A DNA stretch of 64,000 nt from Rhodoferax ferrireducens T118 (GTDB lineage: Bacteria > Pseudomonadota > Gammaproteobacteria > Burkholderiales > Burkholderiaceae_C), in NCBI RefSeq assembly GCF_000013605.1, contig NC_007908.1:1116001-1180000 (forward strand). Direction: 5' to 3'. A program made the translations under genes and the position numbers. Below are positions 44,937 to 53,264 of this stretch, one piece after another. The notes beneath the pieces are model-generated. The model worked only from the letters and a program-made list of their open reading frames with translations. It was not told where the DNA came from and ran no database searches. The first letter of the stretch is position 1; each line of letters begins with the position of its first letter.

Positions 44937-45899
44937 ATGCAACATTCTGAAAACCATCTGCGCACGCGCCCCATTTCGGTCGGTCAGTTGCGCGCCTTCG
45001 AGGCCGTGGCGCGCCATCTCAACTTTCGCGCCGCGGCTGATGACTTGTCGCTGACCCAAAGCGCCGTCAGCCGCCAGATTCAGGCGCTGGAAGATGAAGT
45101 GGGGGTCGGTCTTTTTTTACGCCACACGCGCGCCGTCGAGCTCACCAGCGCGGGCGCCCAGTTGCTGCGCGCCGTGTCGCCGTCACTGGAACGCATGGAC
45201 AGCGCGGTGCGCCTGATCCGGCGCAGCGCCGGACGCAAAAGCGTGGCCATCAGCACCTGGGCCTCGTTTGCCTCCATGTGGCTGATCCCGCGGCTGGAGG
45301 CCTTCCAGAGCGAGCACCCTGACATCGACATTCGGATTGACGCCACGGATGTGTCGGTCGATCTGGACACCACCGACATCGACCTGGCGCTGCGCTACAC
45401 CCTGCCTTCCAGCGTGCCCTCCAATGCCGTGCGCCTGTTCGGCGAGCAACTGACCCCCGTGGCCAGCCCCTGGCTGCTCAAGAGTGGACACCCTCTGAAG
45501 CGAGGTGAAGACCTGGCGCATTTCGCCTTGATCGAAGCCAGCGACGCGAACCGCACACTACATCTGGAGTGGCTCACCTGGCGCCGCTGGCTCGATGAGC
45601 ACGATTTCAAGAAGCTGGAACCGAAGCGCTGGCTTTATTTCAACTATGCCCACCAGATTGTGCAGGCCGCGTTGACGGGCCAAGGCGTGGCACTGGCCCG
45701 TACGCCACAGGTGGCAGACAGCCTGGCCTCAGGCGACCTGGTTGAGGTTTTACCGGGCATGCGCCTGGACTCGCCCCTGGCCTACTGGCTCATCGTCAGC
45801 CCGCGCAGCGCGGCGCGCCCCGAGACCCGTGCCTTTTGCGACTGGCTGATGGCTCAGGCCGCGCTCACGCGCCAGGCGACAGGCGAGGCGCTGGCATAG
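44937..45899 (+). CDS. LysR-family transcription regulator (GcvA-like)
   Basis: A 320-residue LysR protein. The winged HTH is at residues about 18-77 (LRAFEAVARHLNFRAAADDL, LTQSAVSRQIQALEDEVGVG); the effector domain follows with AISTWASFASMWLIPRL and DIDLALRYT, as in the GcvA subgroup. It is divergent from the DUF2917 gene across about 130 bases and probably controls it. Confidence 0.9.
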   Translation: MQHSENHLRTRPISVGQLRAFEAVARHLNFRAAADDLSLTQSAVSRQIQALEDEVGVGLFLRHTRAVELTSAGAQLLRAVSPSLERMDSAVRLIRRSAGRKSVAISTWASFASMWLIPRLEAFQSEHPDIDIRIDATDVSVDLDTTDIDLALRYTLPSSVPSNAVRLFGEQLTPVASPWLLKSGHPLKRGEDLAHFALIEASDANRTLHLEWLTWRRWLDEHDFKKLEPKRWLYFNYAHQIVQAALTGQGVALARTPQVADSLASGDLVEVLPGMRLDSPLAYWLIVSPRSAARPETRAFCDWLMAQAALTRQATGEALA

Positions 45900-45908
45900 G
45901 CAGCTTTC

Positions 45909-46508
45909 CTAGACCGGCCACACCACGCCGTTGTCGTTCAGGATGGCATCGAGCGGTATGTCATGCGGCTCGGGCTCGAAGTCAGGCAAGAAACCCTGCG
46001 CAAACCCGAGCCCGACGGTAAATGGTTGGGGTGTCAGCGCGGCCAGCATGCGGTCATAAAAACCGCCGCCATAACCCAGCCGGTAGCCGCCCGCCGCATA
46101 ACCCACGCACGCCACAAACAGCAGGGTGGGCACAATGACCTCGGTGTCCTTCGGTTTCAGGATGCCGTAAGCGTCTTCTTCCATCGGACAGCCGGGATAC
46201 CAGGCATGGAAAGCCATGGTCTTGTGAACTTTGTCCACCACCGGCAGTCCAATCATTCGAGGTTGAGGCTGGTCGATCAGTTCGCCGTCTTCTTTCCACC
46301 GATGCAGCGCTGGCAAGGGGTCGAATTCACCCTTGATCGGCCAGTAGGCACCAATGACGGCATCCGGGCGGCCGACCAGCCAAATGCGCATCACGCGTTG
46401 CAACAGGTTGGCGCGTTGTAGTCGATCCGGGAGATTCAGACGTTGTTCAACCAGGCGTTTGCGCAGGGCTTTTTTGGCCTGCGCTTTCTTTTCATCAGTT
46501 GTATCCAT
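45909..46508 (-). CDS. 5-formyltetrahydrofolate cyclo-ligase
   Basis: A 199-residue enzyme converting 5-formyl-THF to 5,10-methenyl-THF with ATP. The family motif GYGGGFYDRML is near residue 148, and KKALRKRLVEQR opens the protein. I start at ATG 46508 (MDTTDEKKAQAK) with GGAG just upstream; the longer frame to 46859 is antisense to the neighbouring gene. Its start is only nine bases from that of the divergent transglycosylase gene, so their promoters must overlap the neighbouring coding sequences. Confidence 0.92.
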   Translation of the reverse strand: MDTTDEKKAQAKKALRKRLVEQRLNLPDRLQRANLLQRVMRIWLVGRPDAVIGAYWPIKGEFDPLPALHRWKEDGELIDQPQPRMIGLPVVDKVHKTMAFHAWYPGCPMEEDAYGILKPKDTEVIVPTLLFVACVGYAAGGYRLGYGGGFYDRMLAALTPQPFTVGLGFAQGFLPDFEPEPHDIPLDAILNDNGVVWPV

Positions 46509-46517
46509 AATCTCCAC

Positions 46518-48524
46518 ATGCAGTTCTCTACCATTTTGACATCGATTGCGCTGCTGGGCGTGTTGACCCTGTCGGCAAATCCGGCGGCGCAGGCGCAATC
46601 CAGGGTGGCAGGCACCACGGCCGCCGACCAGACTATTCTGGAGATGAACCAGGCCTTCAAAAAGGGCAATAGCAAGCGTCTGAGCGAGCTGTTGCCCCAG
46701 ATGCGTGACCACACCCTGGAGCCCTGGGCCGCTTATTGGGAATTGCGTGCCCGCCTGGACACCGCAAGCCCGGCTGAAATTCAGTATTTTTTGAACCGCT
46801 TTGCCGGTACCTACCAGGAGGACCGCTTGCGCAACGACTGGCTGCTGCTGCTCGGGCAACGGCAGGAATGGGGCACTTTCATGGCCGAGTACCCCAATTT
46901 CCGCATGAACGATGACCGTTCGGTCCAGTGCTACGCCTTGCTGACCGACTTCAAGTCAAGCGAACGCGATGTGGTGCAACAAGTGGAGGACCTGTGGCTG
47001 GCCCAGCGCGATGCCGATGACGGCTGTGCGGCCGCCGCAGACCAGCAGCTCAAAGCCAGAAAGCTCCAGCCCCAGACAGTCTGGTTGCGCGCGCGCCAGG
47101 GGTTCGAAAACGACAACCTGCGCATCGCCACCCAGGCGGTTGGCCTGCTCAATGCCGAATGGGCCAACACGGTCAGCGCGATCTACACCCGGCCCGAACA
47201 CTACCTGGAAGGCAAGCTGCTGGCGCTGCGGCTGCGCACCAAAGAGCTGGTCACGCTGGCCATGATTCGCCTCGCTGTCAAAGACCCTGCCGCTGCTGCC
47301 GTCGAGATTGACAAACTGCGCTGGAAAACCCAACTCAGTCAGGAGGAGCGCAGTTGGGTCTGGGGCGTGATCGGCAAGCGTGCCGCCATGCGCTTGTCGG
47401 ATGACGCCTTGGCCTATTTCATGAAAGGGCAAGACAAGTTCATGCAGGCCGATCAACTGGCCTGGAAGGTGCGCGCGGCGCTGCGGGCAGGCAACTGGGC
47501 GCAGGTGGTGGCTGCCACGTCGGCCATGAGCGAGAGCCAGCGCCAGGACGCCGCCTGGGTCTACTGGCGCGCGCGCGCCCTGCTGAAGCTGGCCAAGACG
47601 CAGGCGGATCATGTCGAGCCGCAGCGCTTGTTGCAAAGCATTGCTGGCGTGCGCGGCTTCTACGAGCAACTGGCACTGGAAGAACTTGGCCAGCGCGTGA
47701 CCGTGCCCGCAGCGCCCGCCGCGTTGACAGCCGAAGAAAAGGACGCGGCCCGGCTCGACCCCGGCCTTGGTCGCAGTCTGTATGCCATTCAAATCGGCTT
47801 GCGCAGCGAGGGCGTGCGTGAATGGAATTACAGCGTCAATATGCACCAACGCGGCGGCATGAACGATCGCGAACTGCTGGCCGCTGCCGACCTGGCCTGC
47901 CAGCATGAGGTGTGGGACCGCTGCATCAACACCAGTGAGCGGACTAAAAGTGTGATCGATTTCGCGCAGCGCTTTCCTATGCCACACAAGGACGCGGTGC
48001 TGCAGCGCAGCTCGGAAATCGGGTTGGACGCGGCCTACGTGTATGGCTTGATCCGGCAGGAAAGCCGCTTCATCGTGGACGCCCGTTCGGGTGTCGGTGC
48101 CGCCGGGCTGATGCAAGTGATGCCAGCGACGGCCCGCTGGACCGCCAAAAAAATCGGGCTGGTCAACTTCAAGCCGCAACAGCTCAGTGAGCGTGACACC
48201 AACATTGCCATTGGCACCGGCTACCTCAAGTTGGTGCTGGACAACTTTGACGGCTCCATGCCCATGGCCGCCGCCGCCTACAACGCCGGGCCCGGGCGCC
48301 CGCGCAGCTGGCGCGGTCAAGCTGGGGCGCCGACGCTGGAAGCCGCCATCTGGGCCGAGAACGTGCCGTTCACCGAGACCCGTGACTATGTGAAAAAAGT
48401 CTTGTCCAACACCACCAGCTACGCCGCGCTCATTTCCGGTCAACCGCAGTCGCTGAAAAGCCGCCTCGGGCTGATCGGGCCACGCGGTGCCGGGGCGGCA
48501 CCGGTCGATTCCGACTTGCCTTGA
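46518..48524 (+). CDS. Soluble lytic murein transglycosylase
   Basis: A 668-residue Slt70-type enzyme. Residues 1-26 are a signal peptide (MQFSTILTSIALLGVLTLSA ... AQAQ). A long helical U-domain follows, and the C-terminal lysozyme-like domain has the catalytic glutamate in RQESRF, then GAAGLMQVMPATA and AYNAGPGR. It cuts peptidoglycan glycan chains to 1,6-anhydro ends in the periplasm. ATG 46518 is preferred over 46443, which overlaps the neighbour's coding strand. Confidence 0.95.
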   Translation: MQFSTILTSIALLGVLTLSANPAAQAQSRVAGTTAADQTILEMNQAFKKGNSKRLSELLPQMRDHTLEPWAAYWELRARLDTASPAEIQYFLNRFAGTYQEDRLRNDWLLLLGQRQEWGTFMAEYPNFRMNDDRSVQCYALLTDFKSSERDVVQQVEDLWLAQRDADDGCAAAADQQLKARKLQPQTVWLRARQGFENDNLRIATQAVGLLNAEWANTVSAIYTRPEHYLEGKLLALRLRTKELVTLAMIRLAVKDPAAAAVEIDKLRWKTQLSQEERSWVWGVIGKRAAMRLSDDALAYFMKGQDKFMQADQLAWKVRAALRAGNWAQVVAATSAMSESQRQDAAWVYWRARALLKLAKTQADHVEPQRLLQSIAGVRGFYEQLALEELGQRVTVPAAPAALTAEEKDAARLDPGLGRSLYAIQIGLRSEGVREWNYSVNMHQRGGMNDRELLAAADLACQHEVWDRCINTSERTKSVIDFAQRFPMPHKDAVLQRSSEIGLDAAYVYGLIRQESRFIVDARSGVGAAGLMQVMPATARWTAKKIGLVNFKPQQLSERDTNIAIGTGYLKLVLDNFDGSMPMAAAAYNAGPGRPRSWRGQAGAPTLEAAIWAENVPFTETRDYVKKVLSNTTSYAALISGQPQSLKSRLGLIGPRGAGAAPVDSDLP

Positions 48525-48594
48525 GGCTTGGCGGGTTGTAGTTTGCAGGTTCGGTGAGGGTTGAGGCTACTGCGACGGCGGTTTTTCTCTGGGA

Positions 48595-48880
48595 TTTTTC
48601 CCCCACTCACTCCCCCAACCCCTCTCTCGCCCCGCCGGGCGAAAGAGGGGCGCCTCATTTGGCCGCGTTTTTTAAGGTGGGAAAACTGGTAATCAAAGGC
48701 GTGCTGACCTCGAAGCGGCGGCAACCTATGAACAGACCGATCAAATTAATAGTGGGCTGTGGGTCAACGCCAAGCGGCGCGTGTACGTCCCACCTTCAAA
48801 TACGCGGCCAAATGTGGCTGTTGGCTCCCTCTTCCGCCCGGCGGGGCGGGAGAGGGCGGGGGGAGTGAGTGGGGAAAAAA
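48595..48880. repeat. MITE-like element with long imperfect terminal inverted repeats
   Basis: The left arm (48595-48682) begins TTTTTCCCCCACTCACTCCC; the right arm (48788-48880) is its imperfect reverse complement, ending GGGAGTGAGTGGGGAAAAAA. Internal matches include CGCCCCGCCGGGCG versus CGCCCGGCGGGGCG and CATTTGGCCGCG versus CGCGGCCAAATG. About 105 bases separate the arms. No coding capacity. Confidence 0.7.
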
Positions 48881-48939
48881 TAACTTAAAAATCCAACACG
48901 GCAGTACCCGGTCAGTATCAGAAAGATCCGAATGGATTT

Positions 48940-48995
48940 AGGTGACATAAACCGACAGTCCCGGTCCAGTATGCGTAGACAGCTATCAATAGAAG
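48940..48995 (-). repeat. Dispersed ~50-bp repeat, intergenic copy
   Basis: On the minus strand: ATTGATAGCTGTCTACGCAT, GGACCGGGACTGTCGG, TTTATGTCA. It shares the motif order of the copies in glmU, cca and the ABC ATPase gene. Confidence 0.6.
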
Positions 48996-49049
48996 CAATC
49001 AAAACCAATCACTGGCCGCGCTGCTAGCATTCACGTTTTGGAGAATTTC

Positions 49050-49733
49050 ATGCTCAAACTCGTCATCGGCAACAAAAACTACTCCAGCTGGTCCATGCGC
49101 CCCTGGGTGCTGCTCAAACAAGCGGAGATCCCGTTTGAAGAAATCAAGGTTCGCTTTGACGCGTTCACGCCAGATTCCAGCTTCAAGAAAACCGTCAATG
49201 CCCTGACACCGACCGGCAAGGTGCCGGTATTGATCGATGGTGATCTGGTGGTGTGGGACACGCTGGCCATTGCCGAATATGTGGCCGAGCAGTTTGCGGA
49301 CAAACACTTGTGGCCGCGTGACAAGGCCACGCGTGCCAGGGCGCGCAGCCTTTGCGCCGAGATGCACGCCGGCTTCACCGGTCTGCGCAGTCACTGCCCG
49401 ATGAACATCGAAGCGCGGCTGCCTGAGGTTGGTGCCCTGATCTGGCGCGACCAGCCCACGGTGCGCTCGGACGTGGCGCGGCTGGTCGCGATGTGGGACG
49501 AGTTGCTCAAGGCCCACGGCGGGCCTATGCTGTTTGGCGACTTTTCGGTGGCGGATGCCTACTTTGCCCCGATCTGCACCCGCCTGACCAGCTACGCGCT
49601 GCCGCTACCGCCCGCGATTGCCGACTACGTCGCGCGGGTGCAGGCGCTGCCCGGCGTGAAAGCCTGGATCGACGGTGCGTTGGCAGAACAGGATTTTCTT
49701 GATTTTGAAGAGCCTTACCGCCTGAAGCGCTGA
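49050..49733 (+). CDS. Glutathione S-transferase family protein
   Basis: A 227-residue GST. The thioredoxin-like N-domain holds the active-site region NYSSWSMRPWVLL and the cis-proline GKVPVLIDGD, then the helical C-domain. GGAG stands six bases before ATG 49050. It is followed after one base by cca, so both are cotranscribed. Confidence 0.9.
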   Translation: MLKLVIGNKNYSSWSMRPWVLLKQAEIPFEEIKVRFDAFTPDSSFKKTVNALTPTGKVPVLIDGDLVVWDTLAIAEYVAEQFADKHLWPRDKATRARARSLCAEMHAGFTGLRSHCPMNIEARLPEVGALIWRDQPTVRSDVARLVAMWDELLKAHGGPMLFGDFSVADAYFAPICTRLTSYALPLPPAIADYVARVQALPGVKAWIDGALAEQDFLDFEEPYRLKR

Positions 49734-49734
49734 C

Positions 49735-51036
49735 ATGCAAATCTACCTGGTCGGTGGTGCTGTGCGCGATGCCCTGATGGGCTTGCCGGTGACGGACCGC
49801 GACTGGGTGGTGGTCGGTGCCACGCCGGATGAGCTGGTCGCGCAGGGCTTTGTGCCGGTGGGCAAGGACTTTCCGGTGTTTTTGCATCCGCAAACCCACG
49901 AGGAATATGCGCTGGCACGCCTTGAGCGCAAAACTGCGCCCGGTTACCACGGTTTTGCCGTTCACGCCGCGCCCGATGTGACGCTGGAAGAAGACCTGGC
50001 GCGGCGCGATTTGACTATTAATTCAATAGCTATTGATGCAGATTACATAAGGGCTAAAGGCTTATTTGATATCAAAAGCTCGGAAACGGCGCCGGCTGCC
50101 TTGGTCGATCCTTTCAACGGCCGGCAGGACATCGCTGACAAAATATTTCGCCACGTCAGCGCCGCTTTTTGTGAAGACCCGGTGCGCATCCTGCGCCTGG
50201 CTCGTCTGGCCGCGCGCTTTCCCGACTTCAGCGTGGCCCCCGAGACGCTGCAACTCATGCTTGAGATGGTGCACAGCGGCGAGGTCGATCATCTGGTGGC
50301 CGAGCGCGTCTGGCAGGAGCTCTCCCGTGGGCTGATGGAGGCCACGCCCTCACGCATGTTCGAGGTGTTGCGCGAATGTGGGGCGCTGGCCAGAATCCTG
50401 CCGGAGGTCGATCGACTCTGGGGCGTGCCGCAGCGTGCCGATTACCACCCCGAAATCGACACCGGCGCACACCTGGCGCTGGTGCTCGACATGGCGGCCC
50501 GCCTGGGCGCTGACCTGCCGGTGCGACTGGCCTGTCTGACGCACGACCTGGGCAAGGGCACCACGCCGGCCGACATTTTGCCGCGCCACCTCGGGCATGA
50601 GCAGCGCAGTGCGCAACTCCTCAAGGGCCTGGCTGAGCGGCTGCGCCTGCCCACCGATTGCCGGGAGCTGGCCGACGTGGTGGCGCGCGAGCACGGCAAT
50701 ATTCACCGCAGTGGCAATCTCGACGCTGCTGCACTGGTACGCCTGCTGGAGCGCTGCGATGCCTTTCGCAAGCCGCAGCGCCTTGGGCAAATCTTGCTGG
50801 CCTGCGAGTGTGACGCGCGCGGGCGGCTGGGGCTGGCCGAGTCACCCTATCCGCAGCGGCCCCGGCTGCTGTCGGCCTTGTCGGCCGCGCAGGGTGTTGT
50901 TACAGAAAAGATAGCGTCTGACGCAATGGCGACGGGGGCTAGCGGCCAGAAAATAGGTGAACTGATTCATCTGGCGCGGGTTCAGGCGGTCCAGGCCCGG
51001 CTGCAGTGCCCGCTGCCCGCCACCCCGGCGCATTGA
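49735..51036 (+). CDS. cca: Multifunctional CCA tRNA nucleotidyltransferase
   Basis: A 433-residue enzyme that adds or repairs the 3' CCA of tRNA. The nucleotidyltransferase motif GGAVRDALMGLPVTDRDWVV opens the protein, RRDLTINSIAID follows, and an HD phosphohydrolase domain lies near residues 240-350 (LTHDLGKGTTP), as in the long gammaproteobacterial/betaproteobacterial form. Two dispersed-repeat copies are read in frame: residues about 95-114 insert a segment before LVDPFNG, and residues about 390-407 lie near the C-terminus. Confidence 0.95.
   Translation: MQIYLVGGAVRDALMGLPVTDRDWVVVGATPDELVAQGFVPVGKDFPVFLHPQTHEEYALARLERKTAPGYHGFAVHAAPDVTLEEDLARRDLTINSIAIDADYIRAKGLFDIKSSETAPAALVDPFNGRQDIADKIFRHVSAAFCEDPVRILRLARLAARFPDFSVAPETLQLMLEMVHSGEVDHLVAERVWQELSRGLMEATPSRMFEVLRECGALARILPEVDRLWGVPQRADYHPEIDTGAHLALVLDMAARLGADLPVRLACLTHDLGKGTTPADILPRHLGHEQRSAQLLKGLAERLRLPTDCRELADVVAREHGNIHRSGNLDAAALVRLLERCDAFRKPQRLGQILLACECDARGRLGLAESPYPQRPRLLSALSAAQGVVTEKIASDAMATGASGQKIGELIHLARVQAVQARLQCPLPATPAH
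50018..50077 (+). repeat. Dispersed ~50-bp repeat, first copy in cca
   Basis: Reads AATTCAATAGCTATTGATGC, CATAAGGGCTAAAGGC, TTATTTGATATCAAAA. AT-rich island inside GC-rich cca, in frame between INSIAID and LVDPFNG. Confidence 0.65.
50903..50956 (+). repeat. Dispersed ~50-bp repeat, second copy in cca
   Basis: Reads AAAAGATAGCGTCTGACGCA, GACGGGGGCTAGCGGCC, AGAAAATAGG. It lies in frame in the C-terminal part of cca. Confidence 0.6.
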
Positions 51037-51072
51037 TGGGGCAGCGCCCGCTTTGCTTGTTATGCTTGGGCC

Positions 51073-51792
51073 ATGTCCCATTTGCTGATTGTTGAAGATG
51101 ACGAGTTGCTGCGCGATGCCTTGGGTGCTCAGCTGACCCAGGCCGGTCACACCGTCACCCCTGCCAGCGACGGTGAGCGCGCGCAGGCCTTGCTGGAGTC
51201 CAACCGCTTTGACGGCGTGATTCTGGACCTGGGCTTGCCCAAAGTCAGTGGCATGGAGGTGTTGCGCTGGCTGCGCAAACGCCTGCCCGCGCTGCCGGTG
51301 CTGGTACTCACCGCGCGTGACGGTGTCGAGGACCGGGTGCAGGGGCTCAACGCCGGGGCCGACGATTACCTGACCAAGCCGTTCAGCATGGCTGAGCTTC
51401 AAGCCCGCCTGGGCGCCATGCTGCGGCGCGCCAGGCTGCCCGCTTTTGGGGGTTCGCTGGAACTGGTCACCGATGGCGCGCGGCGTCTGCGGGTGGATGC
51501 CAGATTGCCGCAAGCCTGGCTCGGCGATGAAGCGCTGGAACTGACGCAACGCGAGTGGGCGCTTTTGTCCCTGCTGGTCACCAACGCGGGGCAGGTGATC
51601 AGCCGTGAAGATGTGCTCTGTGCATGGCAGTCCGAGCCCGGAGACGGTACGAGTACCGGGGCCAGTGCCGGTGTGGGCTCGAATGCGCTGGAGGTCTATA
51701 TCCACCGCCTGCGCCGCAAGCTGGCCGACTCCGGGCTCAATATCCGCAACGTGCGCGGCCTGGGTTACATGCTGGAGTCCAGTGCGCCGTGA
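51073..51792 (+). CDS. OmpR-family response regulator (TctD-like)
   Basis: A 239-residue regulator. The receiver domain has the phosphoacceptor D52 (VILDLGLP), acidic pair ED at residues 8-9 and K at LTKPF; a winged-helix Trans_reg_C domain follows with ELTQREWALLSLLV. Its stop overlaps the GTG start of the kinase gene (GTGA), so it forms one operon with it. Confidence 0.93.
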   Translation: MSHLLIVEDDELLRDALGAQLTQAGHTVTPASDGERAQALLESNRFDGVILDLGLPKVSGMEVLRWLRKRLPALPVLVLTARDGVEDRVQGLNAGADDYLTKPFSMAELQARLGAMLRRARLPAFGGSLELVTDGARRLRVDARLPQAWLGDEALELTQREWALLSLLVTNAGQVISREDVLCAWQSEPGDGTSTGASAGVGSNALEVYIHRLRRKLADSGLNIRNVRGLGYMLESSAP

Positions 51793-53231
51793 GCCCGGGC
51801 GACACGCTGGCGGGGGAGGGCGCTGGCTCGGGCACGGCGGGCCATGGCTTGTCGCTCAAACGGCAACTGCTGCTGTGGTTGTTGTTGCCGCAGCTGGTGC
51901 TGTGGTTGGTGGGTGGCGCCCTGGCCTACCGGATTGCATTGAGCTACGCTGAAAAAGGCATCGACCAGTCCCTGACGCAATCGGTGCGCTCGCTGGCGCG
52001 TCAGGTCAAGCCGATCGGCTCGGGTCTGCTGATCGACTTTCCGCGCGCGGCACAAGACATCATTGAGCAGGATCCGCAAGACCGGGTCAGTTACCTGGTC
52101 TCATCGCCGCCGGGGAGTTTCTTGCTGGGCAACGGCCGCTTGCCGGAGCCGCCGCAGCGTCTCAGCCCGGTTCCCGGCGAGCCCTTGCTGTACAACGCCG
52201 TGGTGGACGGCAAACCGATGCGCGTGGCGTTGCTGGAAGTCAACTATGGGGAGGCCACCTCGCCCCAGCGCTTGCGGGTGCAGGTGGCCAAGAGTCTGGT
52301 CGTGCAGCGGCGCCTGACGACGGAGCTGGTGGCCGACATGCTGGCGCCCTTGCTCTTGTTGGGCGTCTTGCTGAGTGTGCTGGTGTATGGCGGTGTCTCC
52401 CGCGGCCTGCTTCCGCTGACCCGGCTGCAGGCGCAACTGGGGCTGCGGCGCGAACAGAATGTGTCGGCGTTGTCGCCGATCGAGATGACGCAGGCGCCGC
52501 AAGAGGTGCACGCGCTGGCGCAAGCGGTCAACCAATTGCTGGCCGCCGTGCGGCGCAGCCTGGGGCAAGAAAAGCGTTTTTTGAACGACGCGGCGCATCA
52601 GTTGCGCACGCCGCTGGCCGGCTTGATCAGCCAGACCGAACTGGCGCTGGCCGAGACCGATCCGCAAGCCCTGCACGCGCGCCTGAGCAAGGTGTTGGCG
52701 GGCGCCCAGCGCAGTGCGCACCTGGTGCAGCAACTGCTGTCACTGGCGCGCAACGAGGCCGAGGTGCGCCTGCAAACGCTCGACCTGGCAGCCCTGGCAC
52801 GCGAGGTGGCGCGGGATTGGACACCGCGCGCCATGGCCGCCGGTGTGGACCTGGGCTATGAGGGGGCCGACAGTTTAGGTGTGCAAGGTGAAGCCATGTT
52901 GCTGCGCGAGGCCATGAGCAACTTGCTTGACAACGCACTCCTCTATGCCGGTCGGGGTAGTGTGGTGACGCTGCGTGTGAAGCGCTTGACCCAGCAGGCC
53001 GTGCTGGAGGTCGAAGACAACGGTCCCGGCTTGTCGGCGACTGAACTGGCGCACCTGTTCGAGCGCTTCTGGCGCGCCAGCGAGCTGCCTGGCGGCTGCG
53101 GCCTGGGGCTGGCCATTGTGGCCGAGATCGCCCAGCGCCACGGGGGCAGCGCCAGTGCGCACGTCGTACAGCCGCACGGCCTGCGGATCAGTCTCAGCCT
53201 GCCAGTGGTGTCGTGGGATACTGCACTCTGA
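51789..53231 (+). CDS. Sensor histidine kinase (TctE-like)
   Basis: A 480-residue membrane kinase. I use GTG 51789, overlapping the regulator stop; the upstream extension is antisense-type sequence. A first membrane segment (QLLLWLLLPQLVLWLVGGAL), a periplasmic 2CSK_N-type domain with RQVKPIGSGLLIDFP, a second membrane segment, then the H-box FLNDAAHQLRTPLAGL and the ATPase motifs DNALLYAG and GGCGLGLAIVAEIAQRHGG. TctE relatives respond to tricarboxylates; the real signal is unknown. Confidence 0.92.
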   Translation: MSPGDTLAGEGAGSGTAGHGLSLKRQLLLWLLLPQLVLWLVGGALAYRIALSYAEKGIDQSLTQSVRSLARQVKPIGSGLLIDFPRAAQDIIEQDPQDRVSYLVSSPPGSFLLGNGRLPEPPQRLSPVPGEPLLYNAVVDGKPMRVALLEVNYGEATSPQRLRVQVAKSLVVQRRLTTELVADMLAPLLLLGVLLSVLVYGGVSRGLLPLTRLQAQLGLRREQNVSALSPIEMTQAPQEVHALAQAVNQLLAAVRRSLGQEKRFLNDAAHQLRTPLAGLISQTELALAETDPQALHARLSKVLAGAQRSAHLVQQLLSLARNEAEVRLQTLDLAALAREVARDWTPRAMAAGVDLGYEGADSLGVQGEAMLLREAMSNLLDNALLYAGRGSVVTLRVKRLTQQAVLEVEDNGPGLSATELAHLFERFWRASELPGGCGLGLAIVAEIAQRHGGSASAHVVQPHGLRISLSLPVVSWDTAL

Positions 53232-53264
53232 ATGGTCTGACTGACCGCTTTTCTGCCTTCCAAT

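Larger units (their letters stand above)
48525..49049. other. Repeat-filled intergenic region
   Basis: 525 bases without a gene, occupied by a MITE-like inverted repeat (48595-48880) and a copy of a dispersed repeat (48940-48995), described separately. Confidence 0.7.

Noticed and set aside
46956..48443. 495-codon leftward frame inside the transglycosylase gene
   Set aside because: Antisense shadow; the plus strand has a signal peptide and the Slt catalytic motif.
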